64,000 bases of DNA from Isoperla grammatica (Eukaryota; Arthropoda; Insecta; Plecoptera; Perlodidae), in contig OX246743.1 in the NCBI GenBank assembly GCA_945910005.1, positions 44,364,736 through 44,428,735 of the forward strand, in the 5' to 3' direction. The notes below the pieces were generated by a model. That model was not told the origin of the DNA. It was given only the letters and a program-made list of their open reading frames with translations, and did no database searches. How positions within the stretch are numbered: the stretch's first letter is position 1; every line of letters starts with the position of its first letter. Below are positions 1-12,664 of this stretch, one piece after another. The position numbers and the translations under genes were made by a program.

Positions 1-1247
1 TTCTTACTCAAATACTTTTACTCAAATGAAAGGGTAAGATTTTATAGCCGTTATTTCAACGGGTCACATAATAAAATGTGATATAATGTCCCCACTGAAA
101 ATCAGTTCTCGTAACTAGACATACACAATAAATACAAATAGATTGATTTATTTATTTAATACTGCTGTTTCTTTAAGTCGCCTCAAACGACAAGCAGAGC
201 TACACTACAAATGTAAAATAATAAAAATATCTGCGTGTATATTTAGGCCTATCAAGTATGTGCGTGTGTGTATATGGGTACAACCAAAGATTAGTACAAC
301 CTCCGTATATATGGTATACATGTGTGCATATAGGATCATTATCAGGCGGCGTGCACATTGCACCCTGCACTAACCCAAGCATGCGCCCTCGATTTGCATT
401 CACCCCGCCCCTTTTGGGGCTCTTTTCATCCCCAAGGGGGCGTACACGAAACAACCCTTTGCACCCTTCCTTCAAGGGATAAATACTAACATTTGTATAG
501 CAATGAATTATTGCTAACCTACCCTTAAAGACATTAATTCTAATAATCCGGTTAGCAGCGATATCTACGGGTTCAAGTAGACGATTAGATTACATAGTTA
601 ATACGGTTTAGCGGGGGCTAACACACAGATTAAATAAATGGAGTGTCCTAGAAAAGATTAATAAATAAATGAAATTACTGTTCCGCCCTTCGTTATTGTG
701 TTCGCAGTTTAGCCACCCGACTAGACTTAATCTGTTTATTGTTAATGATGCGATGTTGCTAACTGCTTTGCCTCCCTCGTTAGGACTCTGCGTTCCCACG
801 CGGAAGATCGTTCCGAGCTGCGATTAACATTTTCATTTGTTTTAACGAATGTATCATTTCGGTGGTTATTAGAATTGTTTTTTTATAAAACTATATACTA
901 AAAATTGGAAGCAATCTCGCGTTCTTTAAATTCATCGAGTCGTCTTCAAAATCACAAGTGCGTGGCATTCACTGTGAGATATAATAATTATCCATCACAC
1001 TTAGAAATTGCAATTTTATTCTAAAATACATTGTATATTTGTGTTATAACACCATTTACATTTATGACAACTGATCTCGCTTTATGTCTTTTTTCTATTT
1101 GTTTCTCGTTATAATGATTGTTTTGACGTTCTAAATTCATCTCTCTTTCTATACATAATAATGCAAGGCATGTATTTTTGGTGACATTATTATCACCAAT
1201 ATTTCCTTGCATCATGAAAGCCTATATTGAGTGTCTCCGTCTACAGA
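1..1247. other. AT-rich non-coding stretch
   Basis: No open frame here resembles a protein I know, and no RNA gene is visible. The only compositional landmark is a short C/G-rich patch around 395-450. I see nothing else to annotate. Confidence 0.5.
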
Positions 1248-1395
1248 TCAGCCGTCCGCGGTGGCTTATTCAATCGCAGGTCCTAAGCGCAGAACGGCAC
1301 TCACGGACGTGGGTTCGAATCCCGTAACTGTCCATCTTCATATCACCCCTCACCGCCTCGCATAGTATCATGATTGCAATAATAGAGCCGTGAAG
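1248..1395 (+). mobile_element. tRNA-derived SINE, copy 1
   Basis: A tRNA-like head carries a B-box-like GTGGGTTCGAATCC near 1310-1323. It is followed by a tail ending in TGATTGCAATAATAGAG. The head and the tail both recur, in the same order and inverted, at 7287-7430. A shared head plus an unrelated shared tail at two dispersed sites is the signature of a SINE family transcribed by Pol III. No cloverleaf typical of a functional tRNA is evident. The exact ends are not resolved. Confidence 0.65.
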
Positions 1396-1534
1396 CAACA
1401 AGAATCACCTGAAAATCACTTTTATAATAAAAGATAAATGAATAGTCTGCGAGCGAATAAAGAGCCACGTATGTATTTGACCGTTTCCTGAACGCGAGCA
1501 GGACCGCAAACCGAGGCATAAACCCGGGTGAGGC

Positions 1535-1576
1535 GTCTCACGCGTCACGTGTCACGTGCTCACGCGTCACGTGCCC
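1535..1576. promoter_or_regulatory. Cluster of CACGTG E-boxes and ACGCGT
   Basis: Three CACGTG palindromes and two ACGCGT motifs lie within about 40 bp, built from a short internal direct repeat (CACGCGTCACGTG). CACGTG is the core site of bHLH factors of the Myc/USF/CLOCK type. Function is inference only, because no gene start is recognised nearby. Confidence 0.3.
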
Positions 1577-1682
1577 GCGCAGGCGTCATACCAACGTGAT
1601 TGGTTCTCACCACAAGGTCCAGAAAGTAATCCCGTGCGCGGTTTCTGTCAGAGTAATGAAATAATTCAATTATTGCGGTTGG

Positions 1683-1801
1683 CAGCGCTGGCCAGGAGGA
1701 ACTAAAGGTGTCCCAGCCTAACTTGTCTTATGCTGACGTCACAGCGCTGGCCAGGAGGAACTAGAGGTGTCCCAACCTAACTTGTCTTATGCTGACGTCA
1801 C
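1683..1801. repeat. 59-bp direct tandem repeat, two copies
   Basis: The unit beginning CAGCGCTGGCCAGGAGGAAC occurs at 1683 and 1742 with two or three substitutions. Each unit ends with TGACGTCAC, a CRE-like octamer core. Non-coding. Confidence 0.85.
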
Positions 1802-3890
1802 ACATAGACTCTCACATGCCCAGAAGTTCAGGTGGTGGACAACCATTCATCGTCAGTTGTCACCGACACTTACCTATCTAAAGGCCGGTCTTACAATCTC
1901 CAAATAAGAAAGTTATTTGTAGCAATAGAGCACTCAAAATAGACTAGATGCATTCTGGTGGCAAGAAAATAAACTTCTATTAGGAGTGGTGTAGCTGTCA
2001 ATTTTCATTGTTGTTTTATTGTTGATATTCATTAATGGCGCTGAAAGGAGGTTGCTTAGCAGCGCTATCTATGCTAGTTTTGAGTCCTCTATTAAGCTAT
2101 TTGGAGGATTTCAAGAGTTTTGATTGACATGGTTGCCATGGAGACAACAAGCTATTCGACGAATAAGTAGTTATTGGGACATCTAACTGTTATTTTGTTC
2201 GTTTTTAAGGTATAACTTACATGAAGTAATATTTAATGGACATGGCAACATAGGAGAAAATCAATAACACCTTCAAATTGTATCAATACTATGATTGCTA
2301 TGAATGGTATTTTCAGATAACGCGCTGTCGTATACTTTTGCCACAATTTTCAGGAATGCGTGCTCGATAATAAGAAATTATTATTTAGCTTGGATCACTA
2401 ATATTCAGCTTCGTTTGCTGCAAGTACCACTTGTAGAGATTTTATTCCAAATAAAGAATGTATGAAAACAAAAATCCACACCGGATTCGAATTCTCGTTC
2501 TATTGGTGTAACCCTGCGCTGCAAACGTATGAGCCAAGGTGGATTTGTACAAAATACAAATTGTATTTCACAGTAATCGTGCTATCGAAAATCTTCAAAA
2601 TGCAGGCACGACACTTTAATGCATCTATCTATCAAATATTCTGCAAATACTTTATTTTAAAACAAGCAAAAGCTGTGATGAGACAGTTGAGTTTCATACA
2701 TGTGGTACACGACACCAAAACGAATCAGATTCCTTCTGAGAACTCAAAGAAAAAGTGTTGAAATTGGCAAAACTTGTGGCTAGATTCATTACATGGTCCA
2801 GCGCGTTCATAAACCTTATACCTGAACTCATGATCAAGAGTGAATCCAATTTGCGTGAGGCCGATACTTGTTTCGTGCCTCCAATAATTGATCCACAATC
2901 CCGTGAGAATTGGATCCAACGATAAGATTAGCTCACTCAATACTTGATCGTGTACGTGTCTTATATTCTCAGCCAATCAGAATCAAGTTATAGAAATGTC
3001 TTGTAGGTACCTGACAGGTAGGTATTTTGCCAAAACAGATTTTATAGCATTTAAAATTTTGGAGCGATTTAAATATACAAATAAACACCTTTGTAGCACT
3101 TATTTATTTTTAATAAAATATCTGGACAGATGATGGGTCTTTCCCAACATTTTAACAAGATAGATGTGTATAACATAATAGTTTAAACTAATATTTGATC
3201 AGCATGCGAAATTTTGTATTATTGATTTATTTATTTTGCAGCTATAGCACAATATGAGTGTGTGTCGCATCGGTAAAATGATAAAAGTTAAACTTATCCA
3301 TTGAGGGCATGTCCATTGTTTACTAAAGCCTCGGTCTCAAACGAAATGAGCATGTTTTCAATCAAATGTTGTTCACTTCACCGCTCAATCCGATCCGACA
3401 TTATACTTGTGTGTAGGAGACCTTCATAAATAAGCGATATTGAGCAATGCAATGTTGTTGCCGCACCCGTTCAATCTTCTTCAAAATGATACATCCTGTC
3501 TGATTTGAAACTATTCGAAGGCCAGATGTAGGTTGGCATTAAAAACCGTGGGAAAGTATTGAAAAGTGCTCTACTATACTTAGTCCGGTCAAATACATTT
3601 CAATTTTCACTCAAGCTCGAACGAAACTAAATTTTAAGTATAACAAAATACTTTTGATATTATTCATTACAATTTATTTAAATGCTCGCTCGTTTATTAA
3701 TTAGTATTACTAATAAGGTTGCATAATCAATCGACAACAACATGCTAAATAGATTAATATATCAAACTGTCTACATGGACAAAATATTAGGATTATTCCT
3801 TCAAAGATTCGTGCACTCGGTGTATTTTTTTATTATTACAACGCTTATATTAACTTGCCTTGTTTGTCTGGACGGAATCTTTGAATCGAT
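1802..3890. other. Non-coding, one RFX-like X-box
   Basis: No supported gene. At 2132-2147 the sequence GTTGCCATGGAGACAA matches the imperfect palindrome bound by RFX factors (GTTGCC-ATGG-half-site). The rest is AT-rich sequence with only short open frames. Confidence 0.35.
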
Positions 3891-3894
3891 ATTC

Positions 3895-4870
3895 CACCTA
3901 CTTCACACAGACGTATTCCTGATGACAATACATGAATCAACTGTCATATTTACTAAATTGTCAATTAATTTATCATAATTCATTAATTAATGTTTTACAT
4001 GGAAATCGATGAATCTTTGAATCGATATTCCACCTACTTCTAAATGTCCGATCAAGCTGAAATTTTTTACACAAACGTATTTCTAATGACAATACATAAA
4101 TCAACTGTTATAGTTACAAAATTGTCAATTAATTCATCATAATTAATTAATTAATGTTTTATATGGAAATCGATGTTTCACCCACTTTCCAACGTTAAAT
4201 TGAGCTAAAAGTTTTCACACAGACGTATTCCTAATGACAATACATGAATCAACTGTCATATTTACTAAATTGTCAATTAATTTATCATAGTTAATTAATT
4301 AATGTTTTATATGGAAATCGATGTTTAATCCACTTCCCAACGTCAAATCGAGTTGAAAGTTTTCACACAGACGTATTCTTAATGACAATACACGAATCAA
4401 TTGTCATATTAACTAAATAATCAATTAATTCATCATAATCAATTAATTGATGTTGTATAGAAAATCGATATTTCACCCACTTTCCAACGTTGAATTGAGC
4501 TGAAAGTTTTCACACAGACGAATTCTAATGACAATACATGTATCAATTGTTATCTTTACTAAAACTTAATTAATTCATGTTTTATATGGGAATCGATGTT
4601 TCACCCACTTCCCAACGTCGAATCAAGTTGAAAGTTTTCACACAGACGTATTCTTAATGACAATACATGAATCAATTGTCATATTTACTAAATAATCAAT
4701 AAAGCCATCATAATTAATTAATTGATGTTTTATATGGGGATCGATAAAACACTCACTTTCGAACGTCGAATTGAGCTGAAAGTTTGCACACAGACGTATT
4801 CTTAATGACAATATATGAATCAATTGTCATATTTACTAAATAATCAATTAAACCATTATAACTAATTAAT
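3895..4870. repeat. AT-rich tandem array, ~148-bp unit, about 7 copies
   Basis: The string CACACAGACGTATTC (with variants) recurs near 3905, 4070, 4219, 4366, 4514, 4641 and 4791. Each is followed by TAATGACAATACATGAATCAA and a TTAATTAATTAA stretch. Units differ by small indels, so this is an old, diverged array. The longest open frames inside it are short and not conserved between copies. Confidence 0.85.
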
Positions 4871-4924
4871 CGATATTCGATATATATATTCGATTGCAAG
4901 ATTCTTTAAGACTAAAAAGTATAA

Positions 4925-5228
4925 AATAATATTACATGAAAAAAATATATTTTTTTAAAAACAACGCTTATATTTAAATGCACTAAAAAGTAAAAAATAA
5001 ATTTTCGCCCAACAAATTTTTGCCTCACTCGGAAAATAAAAGCGTTGGGCGCTTTCGGTATTGACATAGATTGCAGTATTCTGCTGTTTATGCAGGGAAA
5101 GCGCCCAACGCTTTTATTTTCCGAGTGAGGCAAAAATTTGTTGGGCGAAAATTTATTTTTTACTTTTTAGTGCATTTAAATATAAGCGTTGTTTTTAAAA
5201 AAATATATTTTTTTCATGTAATATTATT
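4925..5228. repeat. Perfect inverted repeat (132-bp arms, 40-bp loop)
   Basis: Arm 4925-5056 and arm 5097-5228 are exact reverse complements over all 132 bases, separated by a 40-bp spacer (5057-5096). Identity stops abruptly at the outer ends. Short open frames on the two strands encode the same peptide only because of the palindrome. The structure resembles a foldback element or a recent snap-back inverted duplication. Confidence 0.95.
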
Positions 5229-7286
5229 ATTTATTTATTTTATCCTAGTAGAATGAAACAAATAAGAAATATGTATATGTTGTAATCATGTAATGAAATG
5301 TAATACATACAAACAAACACAATATATAACATAATCAACACCATATAAATAAAAATGGAAATTAACTAGAACATTTAACTTTTTCTTAAAAGTAAAAACT
5401 GAGTCAGTAAATGCATCAAAATCCAAGCGATTGTCAAAGAACGTGTAATAGCCTAATGTTGGAATTTAATTTGAGAGTTCTATGGATTTTTAAAAAAGAA
5501 TTTAAAATTTATAAAAAATCATCAGTTTATCGCAAAACATATTTTTCAAACTTTAGATTTCTTCCTCCTCCGTTGTAAATATTTTCCTCCTTTATATAAC
5601 TGAACAGGATACATGTAAAAAAATAAACCAATAAATAAATTACAAAATTGAAAGTGGGTAGTAAAATAGAAAACACGCTCATGTTTTTGTTTGTATTATT
5701 TTTGTATTAAAATGAGATTGAAAATGTGATGCGCGAACCAGTGCACCAGTGTATTCTGGGTGTGTATTGGAAGGCAGGAACACTAAAGTCACCGCAGAGC
5801 ATGTGACTGCATGCAAAGCAATAAACTTAATGGTAGGGTACATATCTAGTGGAGATACCACAAGACCAGAAGCCGAGTTAACCGCAAAGCTTCACTCGGC
5901 GGGTCGGGACAATGATTGCGAGCACTCGTGAACGTAGCACAGTGGCCAGAGTGGGCTGACCAGAGAGAAGTGAGAAACACATTCTACAATCATCTCCCGA
6001 AATGAAATGAAATGTAATGAAGGAGTCAACTAAACACAACTTGATCATGAACCATATTGACATATTGATCTTTGACTGGTTATCGTATCGCTCACTCGTC
6101 GATGGTGTTTGGAGCCTATAAGGTTCTTTAAATTAAAGTACCCCACTGAAAATCAGACTCTAAATGTGAATTTATTTATTTTTATTGTTATGTAACCCAC
6201 TCTACAGCAAACATGAATATATCACTGATCACAAACATGGGCAACGCGCTCTACCACATAATTAAAATTTAAACGTATACACAACACTTTATCTAATCAT
6301 GATAGTATTATTGCTCTTTTTATTTTTATTTTTGTTTAACACGTGACTTTATGGTAATAAACCTCGTCACCAATTTACCGCATTGGCGCAAACAAACATA
6401 GATTAGAAAGAGGACTAAATTCTCCAAGAGATGACCTTTCTGTTTTACTTTGTGATTATTTTAAACATACATAAATCGATGGTTGCGCAGGGCAAGAGCC
6501 CCATTTGCCTCACGTTGGGACAACCTCACAATGTCTGGACTCTGAGCCAAGACGCGGGTCGGGGTAACCCTTACATTAGACCCGGTCTAAGCTACCGTGT
6601 ATAATCCGCCATGACTTGACACCCTTAGCGTAAACACTCCCTTCAACAGCCACACCGGGACCTTATTCAATCCTAGATGGCCGAGGCGAATTACGGGGGT
6701 AACCACACTTGAGAATTGAAGATGGCCATTTGATAAAAACCTGCCCTGAAAAGAGATCTACAATCGGCTAATATTTGTATATGCATTGTGGTATAATTTA
6801 TTACTATTTGTCACCTTGTTCACTTCGAGTTTATACGTGAAGCAGGCACAGAATTGACTTTCTGATCCAGAAGGAAACGAGCATCATTCCCATTCACACA
6901 TGTTTACTTAGGCGATCAAGTTTGGGAAACCGATTTGACTGTTTCCGGTACGTATGAATGATTTTGTCCGCCGATACCGGTGGACGAAAGAAATCATATA
7001 TACTACAAAAAATATATTATAATTATATTATAAAATTAACTCAAATCAAATTTGCTTTAGTGTTTTGAAAGCTCTTTAGTATGTTTTGTAGCGTTTTTAT
7101 TGTAATTTACCAGCTAGAGAGTAGGAAGGCGGATGTATAGGGCAGGACACCACAACTTTTACAAGCCATGTACAGGATGGACAAGGAATTATATACCCCA
7201 CACGTCTGACAATTTACTTAGTTCTTACTTAATCAGCTTACTCAATTTGTTCAATACTACACATCAAAACAAATCATAAAGTTGAA
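5229..7286. other. Non-coding, probable repeat fragments
   Basis: No gene recognised. 5735-5935 is open on both strands and less AT-rich than its flanks. 6480-6740 is GC-richer and looks like the 5' part of a LINE or other repeat. Neither can be assigned to a family by eye. Confidence 0.35.
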
Positions 7287-7430
7287 TCAGAACGCCTCTA
7301 TTATTGCAATCACGATATTCAAGACGATGAGCGGTGATAGATGAAGACCAAGACCCATGCCTTATACAGGATTCGAACCCACGTCGCTAGGTTTAGAACG
7401 TTTAGGACCGCGGACGCTTTGAGGAAACTC
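7287..7430 (-). mobile_element. tRNA-derived SINE, copy 2
   Basis: On the minus strand this reads CGTCCGCGGTCCTAAACG, then a B-box GTGGGTTCGAATCC, then a tail ending TGATTGCAATAATAGAG. It matches the element at 1248-1395 in both head and tail. It is followed (+ strand) by a short GGCAA pentanucleotide run at 7448-7469. Confidence 0.65.
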
Positions 7431-7786
7431 TTTCCTCCAAGGGCCAGCAAGGCAAGGCAAGGCAAGGCAGTATCCACTCATAATGCACCCCAGCCACACT
7501 CACGGCCACATAAATGCAAAGCTGCGGGTGTTGTTTATGTTTCATTGCTATTCAGTACATCACAAGGGCGGTGAGTCTGGATGCATAGCGAGGCGACACA
7601 CTGGAGCGGTCGGGCTAAATTGCTCGGTTGCTGCTTCACCCAAACCGCTGACCACGCCAAAGAAAACATTCGTTTCAGAACGCTATGTGACGCGGTGCGG
7701 TGCAGGGGGAGACAGTTTGCCCGCTGTAAGGGCGATCACACTCGTATACTGGCGACGCCGTAAGAAGCGAGGTGGCCCCTAAAATT

Positions 7787-8062
7787 CTGAGCAGAGACGG
7801 TCGCTCCACAAGGTCTACTTCAACTCGAGATTGCCCGATAGCTGCATTGTTATTGTCCACTGTATTGACTGTACCGTAAATGGAATGCGACCCCACCACG
7901 TCTGACAACATGCGGCGATATTATCACGCAATACCTGAGGCGGGAGAACGGGATGCAACTAGATTTAGGTTGGTAGTTGTCACACGCGTCACTTCACTAT
8001 TACAAATTCCGTGACGACAACACCTTGCAAGTTAACGCGACGCGACTATAGAGTCTTCTCTC
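7787..8062. repeat. Dispersed repeat, copy 1
   Basis: GAGACGGTCGCTCCACA near 7795 and ATGCAACTAGATTTAGGTTG near 7952 recur at about 10175 and 10566. The later copy of the second motif is again followed by TTGTCACA and a CGTCA-rich segment. Two dispersed blocks are shared, but element type and ends are unknown. Confidence 0.5.
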
Positions 8063-8798
8063 ATGTGCGGAGGCCGTTCAGATGTTACCCATTCGAAAGA
8101 TAACGTTAATCGCTACAATATTGTCCCAGTTTTGTTTGCTGGTGAATTTTGAGATTTCAAAGCATGTTTTCCCTCTACTTTGGCTTCAATCGACTCGAGT
8201 TGAAAACACTACCGCGGTTTCCGAAGGCTGGAATGAGTTTGGGGCAAGAAGACGTATATTTCTGAGATACATTTCTTCGTTTTATTGAGTTCAAACCATC
8301 AATTATTCTTAAACGAGTAAATTGATAAATTATTCCCCGACTTTCCCTGACTCTGCAGGTTTGGGAGATAAGTTCAAGATAAAATTTCAAAATGAAAAAA
8401 ATATATTATTTTCATGTTTTGGCACGCGTGCAAAAGTCACATTGCCACCATCTGTTGGTAGCTTGGTTTGGTAGTATCGCGCTTACAGAGACCAGACTCT
8501 ACATCTTTACCACAAAATGTGTTCTCGCGTCCTCTTTGTTGTTCGCTGAGCGCGGAAACCATGCCAAGAAAATACTGATTCCGAGTAAGTAGTCGGTGTT
8601 GGCGCAAAGAAAATACACCACATGATCGTGTTGTAATGGATAGGTCAATAGGATGCATGTGGGTCGTTGGTAGGGGCGGGGGGAAGCTGGGGGAGTAAGC
8701 CCCCCCCCCCCCTCCCACACTGAAAACACACTACAATAAATACAGTGTACGAAGTACGTTCAAATATTATAGCATTCATTAACCTAATCATTCAGATA

Positions 8799-8942
8799 TT
8801 GTTTTCCCGAAACAATTCTACCGGTCCAATGACGTCATAGACATGTGACTCGCGGTCAACCAGCGAGCCCCAATTTTAAATAACGATCCGTGGTTGGTCA
8901 CGAGGTTCGTCTATATATATCAGTAAAGTTGTTTCGGGACAA
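8799..8942. mobile_element. Foldback MITE, family B copy
   Basis: The left end (TTGTTTTCCCGAAACAA) and the right end (GTTGTTTCGGGACAA) are inverted repeats of each other. The interior contains ACCAGCGAGCCCCAATTTTAAA and the inverted TGGTTGGTCACGAGG. Related ends occur at 29223-29365 and 18498-18652. No coding capacity, so a non-autonomous element. Confidence 0.6.
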
Positions 8943-9030
8943 GTTGAATGTATTGTTGAAGTCAGTTATCGTACTTCCAAAAGAGTAAAGCTGATTGTTG
9001 TTATATGCATTTGCGCTACAATGCCCGTCT

Positions 9031-9162
9031 GTGCCCAGGGAAGAATAGGCCCACAGTAACTCTGCTAGTCGTAAGAGGCGACGAAGGAAACCCGTCTCGG
9101 CCCGGGGTAGAATAGGCCCAAAGTGACTCTGCTAGTCGTAAGAGGCGACGAAAGGAGACCCT
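9031..9162. repeat. 67-bp tandem duplication
   Basis: GAATAGGCCCA...CTGCTAGTCGTAAGAGGCGACG occurs twice, 67 bp apart. A diverged reverse-strand copy lies near 11230-11262. This looks like the conserved end of a dispersed retroelement, but the family is not identified. Confidence 0.6.
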
Positions 9163-9583
9163 GTCCCTTCCCCTCCCCCCACGGTCCCACTGAAGATTTC
9201 TCCTCCCACATGGCCCTGCCCTCCCTTGCTGGACTCCTAAGAAGACAACCACTGCATGGAGAGCTGAAAAGGGCCTGTATGCAGTGGTTAAAGTGGGGCG
9301 GTATGAGCCGGTATGCATACCGTTACTAAAACTACCGACGGTATACCATACCGGCACTAATTTGTATCGATTGGAAACATATTAACCAATTTTATTGAAC
9401 ATTTTGTTGTAGGTACTTAGTATTTATATTTGCTCATACAATTTATAAAGTAAATGTTTAAATTCTTATATTTTCATCGCAAATGTATGTAAAAACAAAT
9501 GTAGACTCCTCTCCAAAGTAACTAAACGTGTTCGTGACAAAACATCCTACAAATCTCTCTGCGGGGCTAAACTGGGGGCTGTG

Positions 9584-9602
9584 CCCCCCCCCCCCCCCCC
9601 CC
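9584..9602. repeat. Poly(C) tract, 19 nt
   Basis: Uninterrupted C run. It is one of many long G/C homopolymers in this window. Confidence 0.95.
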
Positions 9603-9924
9603 GACCGACATATACCCGCTTTGTCTACTTTACACAGCATTAGTGCATACAGTCACTTCTCAGAATCCACTTTAACCACTGCCTGTATGTCTACAGTGCA
9701 CAGCAGGCCCATCACACAAACCAGGCATGGCCACTGCCAAAGCACGTAGCATTATTATCCGAACATTGGTTTTATCACGACAATGATCACAACCGAAACA
9801 ATTGGCACATTAAACATTCCCCACTGCAGACATTTACCAATGTATGTGACGCGTAATACGCTGATGATCGCGATAAAACGCTGACAGCTCCACCCACAAT
9901 TGATCCGATGAATTATCTTAAAAG

Positions 9925-10067
9925 TTGGAATTCATAGTCGGCCCCTACATCTAGGAGCACCCATTGTTGCTATGGATTTGTTTTGTTTATGGGAAATAAC
10001 ATGGAAACAACTGTTACCTTAGTAACTATGGGCGCCCCTAGGTGTAGGGGCCGACTATGAATTCCAA
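9925..10067. mobile_element. MITE family A, copy 1
   Basis: Terminal inverted repeats of about 40 bp start TTGGAATTCATAGTCGGCCC and end GGGCCGACTATGAATTCCAA. A second copy lies at 31457-31596 and a partial one at 31364-31430. The core holds GTTACCTTAGTAAC, close to an RFX X-box palindrome. No open reading frame, so non-autonomous. Confidence 0.85.
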
Positions 10068-12660
10068 CCTAATGTACATGTACGTCTATATGGCAGATCG
10101 ACCTATAAAATAATATATACTCGTATAGACGTATCAACCAATGTATTGGCGTCGTAGATGTAAATTCATAGAAGAGACGGTCGCTCCACACGGTATATTT
10201 CATTGGTAATTCGCAGCGTTTTCCCCGTTTCTGTTGCCTTTTCAATCCACTTTTTTCCTCTATTTATTTCTGTCATATATATATACATATATATTTATAT
10301 ATAATATCAATTACTTGATTTGCTTATATTTAAATTTCTCGATTCATTTCTATTGATATCGATTTTTTGTTATTCTTGCTGCTCTATATAATTTTTTGTA
10401 TGCATAATTTAATTTAATGTCCTCCTTTGTATTTTATAAATTAGTTTTGTAACTGAATAGGATAGACCAAAGATTTGGATAGACATTCAATAAATAAATC
10501 AATAAAATGTGCCCTGTTTTCAGACGTGCTGATAGTATTACAGTGCAGGATGTAGAGAACGAGATGTAACTAGATTTAGGTTGGTACTTGTCACATACGT
10601 CATAAGTGACGACAGATACGTCAAGCCGACTATATAATTGTCTGGCATGGAGATTGTGTCTGCCGCGACTTCTGTTTGATTTAATGTTAACCTTCGTCTG
10701 GTCGTTCGTTAGGTATAAAGTAGGTCACACTGATCGTGATGCATTGTGGTACTAATGATGTAACGTCTCGTGTATTGACGGGTGAAGACAACGGGGAGGG
10801 GGGTGACTTTTAATCAGTGGTGTGTGTTGCATGGGGCTCATATCCACCCCATAACATAGGGGCGCAGTTGTTGATATCATTCCCGCACACCCTAAATTAT
10901 TTAAAGTAGTTTATTCAAAGTCGTAAAGAACTAAATTGAAATGTTACACTATACGGCAATGTATATTATTTTGATTACGGATCGATTTAATTATGAATTC
11001 GATTTACAATTTATGATTTATTGAAACTATATTTGTCAAACATAACAAGATTGAAGTCCACTTGATTAGGGAAAGAAATTTGTTTTCTTGTGGATACTTG
11101 GGTATTTGTCGACGTTCATACATATGTGGATGACGTCGAAGGAGATTGGAGGAAAGTGACAAGTAGAAGGAAAAATAGATGTAAATGAACTAATGGGTGG
11201 AAAGGGGAAATTAGAGGACATAATTTCATCGGCTCTTACGACGGGCAGAGTCACTCTGGGCTAGCGAATTACATTATTTATATTTCTTTGAAACTGTACG
11301 CGTTAGAAATGATGTTTGGCGCGGGGCTAGACGTAAACATAACATGAACATATAATTACAACGTAATCAGTCTTCGTCCGATCCCAGACGAACGAATGAC
11401 AATTGGCAACAGTCCCACACATGTATACGCGTACACAACATAGCTCTGACAGCGCCGTGATGAGTCTATAGAACACTGCTAACAGGTGGCGGCACGGAAT
11501 ACCCATAAAACTGCAATTTGTTTCTTTTAATGTCGACTAAACACATCGCATACTAAACCTCCCCCCTCCAACATTCACTCGGATGAACACTCCGACAATA
11601 TTAAGTACTATCGACTATTGATAGTGGCCACATTTTCTTCTTATTATTGGATAATTCCCAAGATAAGCCAGACGCGACGTGTAAGAACGCTTTAATATCG
11701 CCGCCCGCCACCAATAAGTGGACCATGTGTATGCCGGCGTCGTGCGTGTATACTGGACGTGACGGGGGTGCGTACGAGCCGCCATTGTGCGTGCGAGCGG
11801 AGGAAGTGCGTAAGGTCGGACGTACATCTGACGGGGAAATGAGGGGACCTCTCCTCTTGGAGATGCCGAAAAGGAATGGAATAAACTACAAAGGCGGGCG
11901 GGAGGGCAAAGAGCTTGAGAGACGGACGGGCAAAGAACTTGGACGCCGATCCATGTGGCCTTGGCTGTAAACAGTGGGGCGTGCTGGCGGTGAGGGGGTG
12001 CTGGAATGATGGAGAGATGCGTTGGACTCGGAAGTATGCTTTTTTAAGGGGGGGGGGGGATCTAGGACAAAGTCCAAGCCGACAGAGATACTTTTTAGCT
12101 TGTTATCTAGCTATAATGCCCAGGAAGGTGACTTAGCCATGCAATTTTTGAGTACATTTTTGAAGATTTCAGTGAGAGCGAGATTATTCTCTTGCTGCTG
12201 CTAACCCCCTTCTCCCCTCCCCTCCCCCCCCCCCCCCCCCCCCCACGACACACACAATTTTCTATTTATAGGTAGCTTTCAATAGACGTCACGTGGCGGC
12301 CATTATGAGGTACTCATTGCTTGTTTACATTTGTTCTGCCAATAGAAGACACATAGGTTACCCAGAAAAAACACAGTTTTAAGCCGTATAGATTGATGTG
12401 TGCAGGTAAAAGTTCAAGAAAATGATAACACATGCAAATGATTGTCTTCAAACACATTTTACGCGTTCTTATGTTGTTTTCAGTCATTATGCGGAACCTT
12501 TGTTTGAAAACAGTTGATGTGTCAGTCAAAGGACATCTGCAATTTGCAACAATGCATTGTCGGAAGAACGTAAACAAATGTTTCCAGAGTATCTCAGTAT
12601 GGCTACCGTGCGATACCGGAAATGACGTTATTGCAAGCTCCCTATTGATAATTGATAACG
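10068..12660. other. Gbx: Non-coding upstream of the Gbx exon
   Basis: No exon was recognised here, including nothing resembling the Gbx N-terminus. Contents: a diverged dispersed-repeat copy (10175-10215 and 10555-10650), a short AT-rich microsatellite near 10277-10310, a GC-richer segment at 11690-12010, a poly(G) run near 12050, and a 21-nt poly(C) at 12224-12244. It is probably part of the large Gbx first intron or intergenic sequence. Confidence 0.45.
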
Positions 12661-12664
12661 AAAC

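Noticed and set aside
11647..11970. 107-codon ORF as the missing Gbx N-terminal exon
   Set aside because: No resemblance to the Gbx N-terminal repressor motif or proline-rich region, and no convincing donor that fits phase 1.
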